A DNA stretch of 21,246 bases, taken from positions 1-21,246 of the forward strand of contig JBBKWW010000043.1 in the NCBI GenBank assembly GCA_037969155.1. Reading direction: 5' to 3'. Of this stretch, positions 21,239-21,246 are shown in pieces. How positions within the stretch are numbered: position 1 is the first letter of the stretch; each line of letters begins with the position of its first letter. Source of the stretch: JAYXXU01 sp037969155. Its GTDB lineage: Bacteria > Pseudomonadota > Gammaproteobacteria > Pseudomonadales > Moraxellaceae. The notes under the pieces were generated by a model. The model was not told the origin of the DNA. It saw nothing but the letters and a program-made list of their open reading frames with translations, and searched no databases. The translations under genes were made by a program, and so were the position numbers.

Positions 21239-21246
21239 CCATTACA
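21222..21246 (-). repeat. IS right terminal inverted repeat (IRR)
   Basis: Inverted, this reads TGTAATGGTC, then a divergent eight bases, then TGAGACA, mirroring the left end. It includes the OrfB stop codon. The window stops at its outermost base. Confidence 0.85.

Larger units (their letters stand above)
19985..21246 (+). mobile_element. IS3-family insertion sequence, apparently complete (1262 bp)
   Basis: The element is bounded by imperfect terminal inverted repeats starting TGTAATGGTC at both ends. It encodes an OrfA with an N-terminal HTH and an OrfB with a DDE integrase core in the -1 frame, joined by an A6G slippery site. Its size, gene plan and TG...CA ends fit the IS3 family. The right terminus coincides with the last base of the window, so the target duplication cannot be checked. 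The left flanking bases are GTGG. All coding parts look intact, so the element may be active or recently inserted. Confidence 0.88.

Overview
The window looks like a gammaproteobacterial chromosome, roughly half G+C, most likely from the Moraxellaceae or a close relative. That placement is an inference from the mix of dadA, a gpmI-S41 protease-phoBR block and AraC regulators with the large N-terminal sensor domain, not from a marker gene. The left 18 kb is densely packed, mostly intact chromosomal coding sequence. The right 3 kb is accessory DNA.

1-6.5 kb, housekeeping and phosphate regulation. dadA (D-amino acid dehydrogenase) runs rightward and its stop codon overlaps that of the leftward phoR. 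Going leftward the order is gpmI, a C-terminal processing protease (S41), phoB, phoR. A good Pho box followed by a -10 lies in front of phoB, so phoBR is probably autoregulated.

6.7-10.4 kb, a lipid/ester module. Two paralogous AraC-type regulators bracket a predicted lipoprotein of the PET hydrolase/cutinase-like alpha/beta hydrolase family and a histidine-box membrane hydroxylase. The first regulator has an unusually acidic, degenerate DNA-binding domain. The second is divergent from the hydroxylase gene.

10.4-15.3 kb, an RND efflux pair: a lipoprotein membrane-fusion protein and an HAE-1-type permease overlapping by ATGA. The permease carries a low-complexity cytoplasmic insert. No outer-membrane channel gene is present.

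15.3-18.1 kb, a leftward cluster behind one sigma70-like promoter: an alpha/beta hydrolase with an Asp nucleophile (epoxide hydrolase/dehalogenase-like), an NAD(P)H nitroreductase, and an exported protein with distant resemblance to the catalase fold.

18.2 kb to the end, an accessory island. A strong terminator and what looks like the last 23 nt of a tRNA gene (with CCA) mark a probable integration junction, followed by C-rich direct repeats. Then come a Phd-like antitoxin, a PIN/VapC toxin and a shortened third protein in overlapping reading frames, an unknown AT-richer gene, and an IS3-family element (19985-21246) that has cut off the 3' end of that gene. The window ends exactly at the right inverted repeat of the IS.
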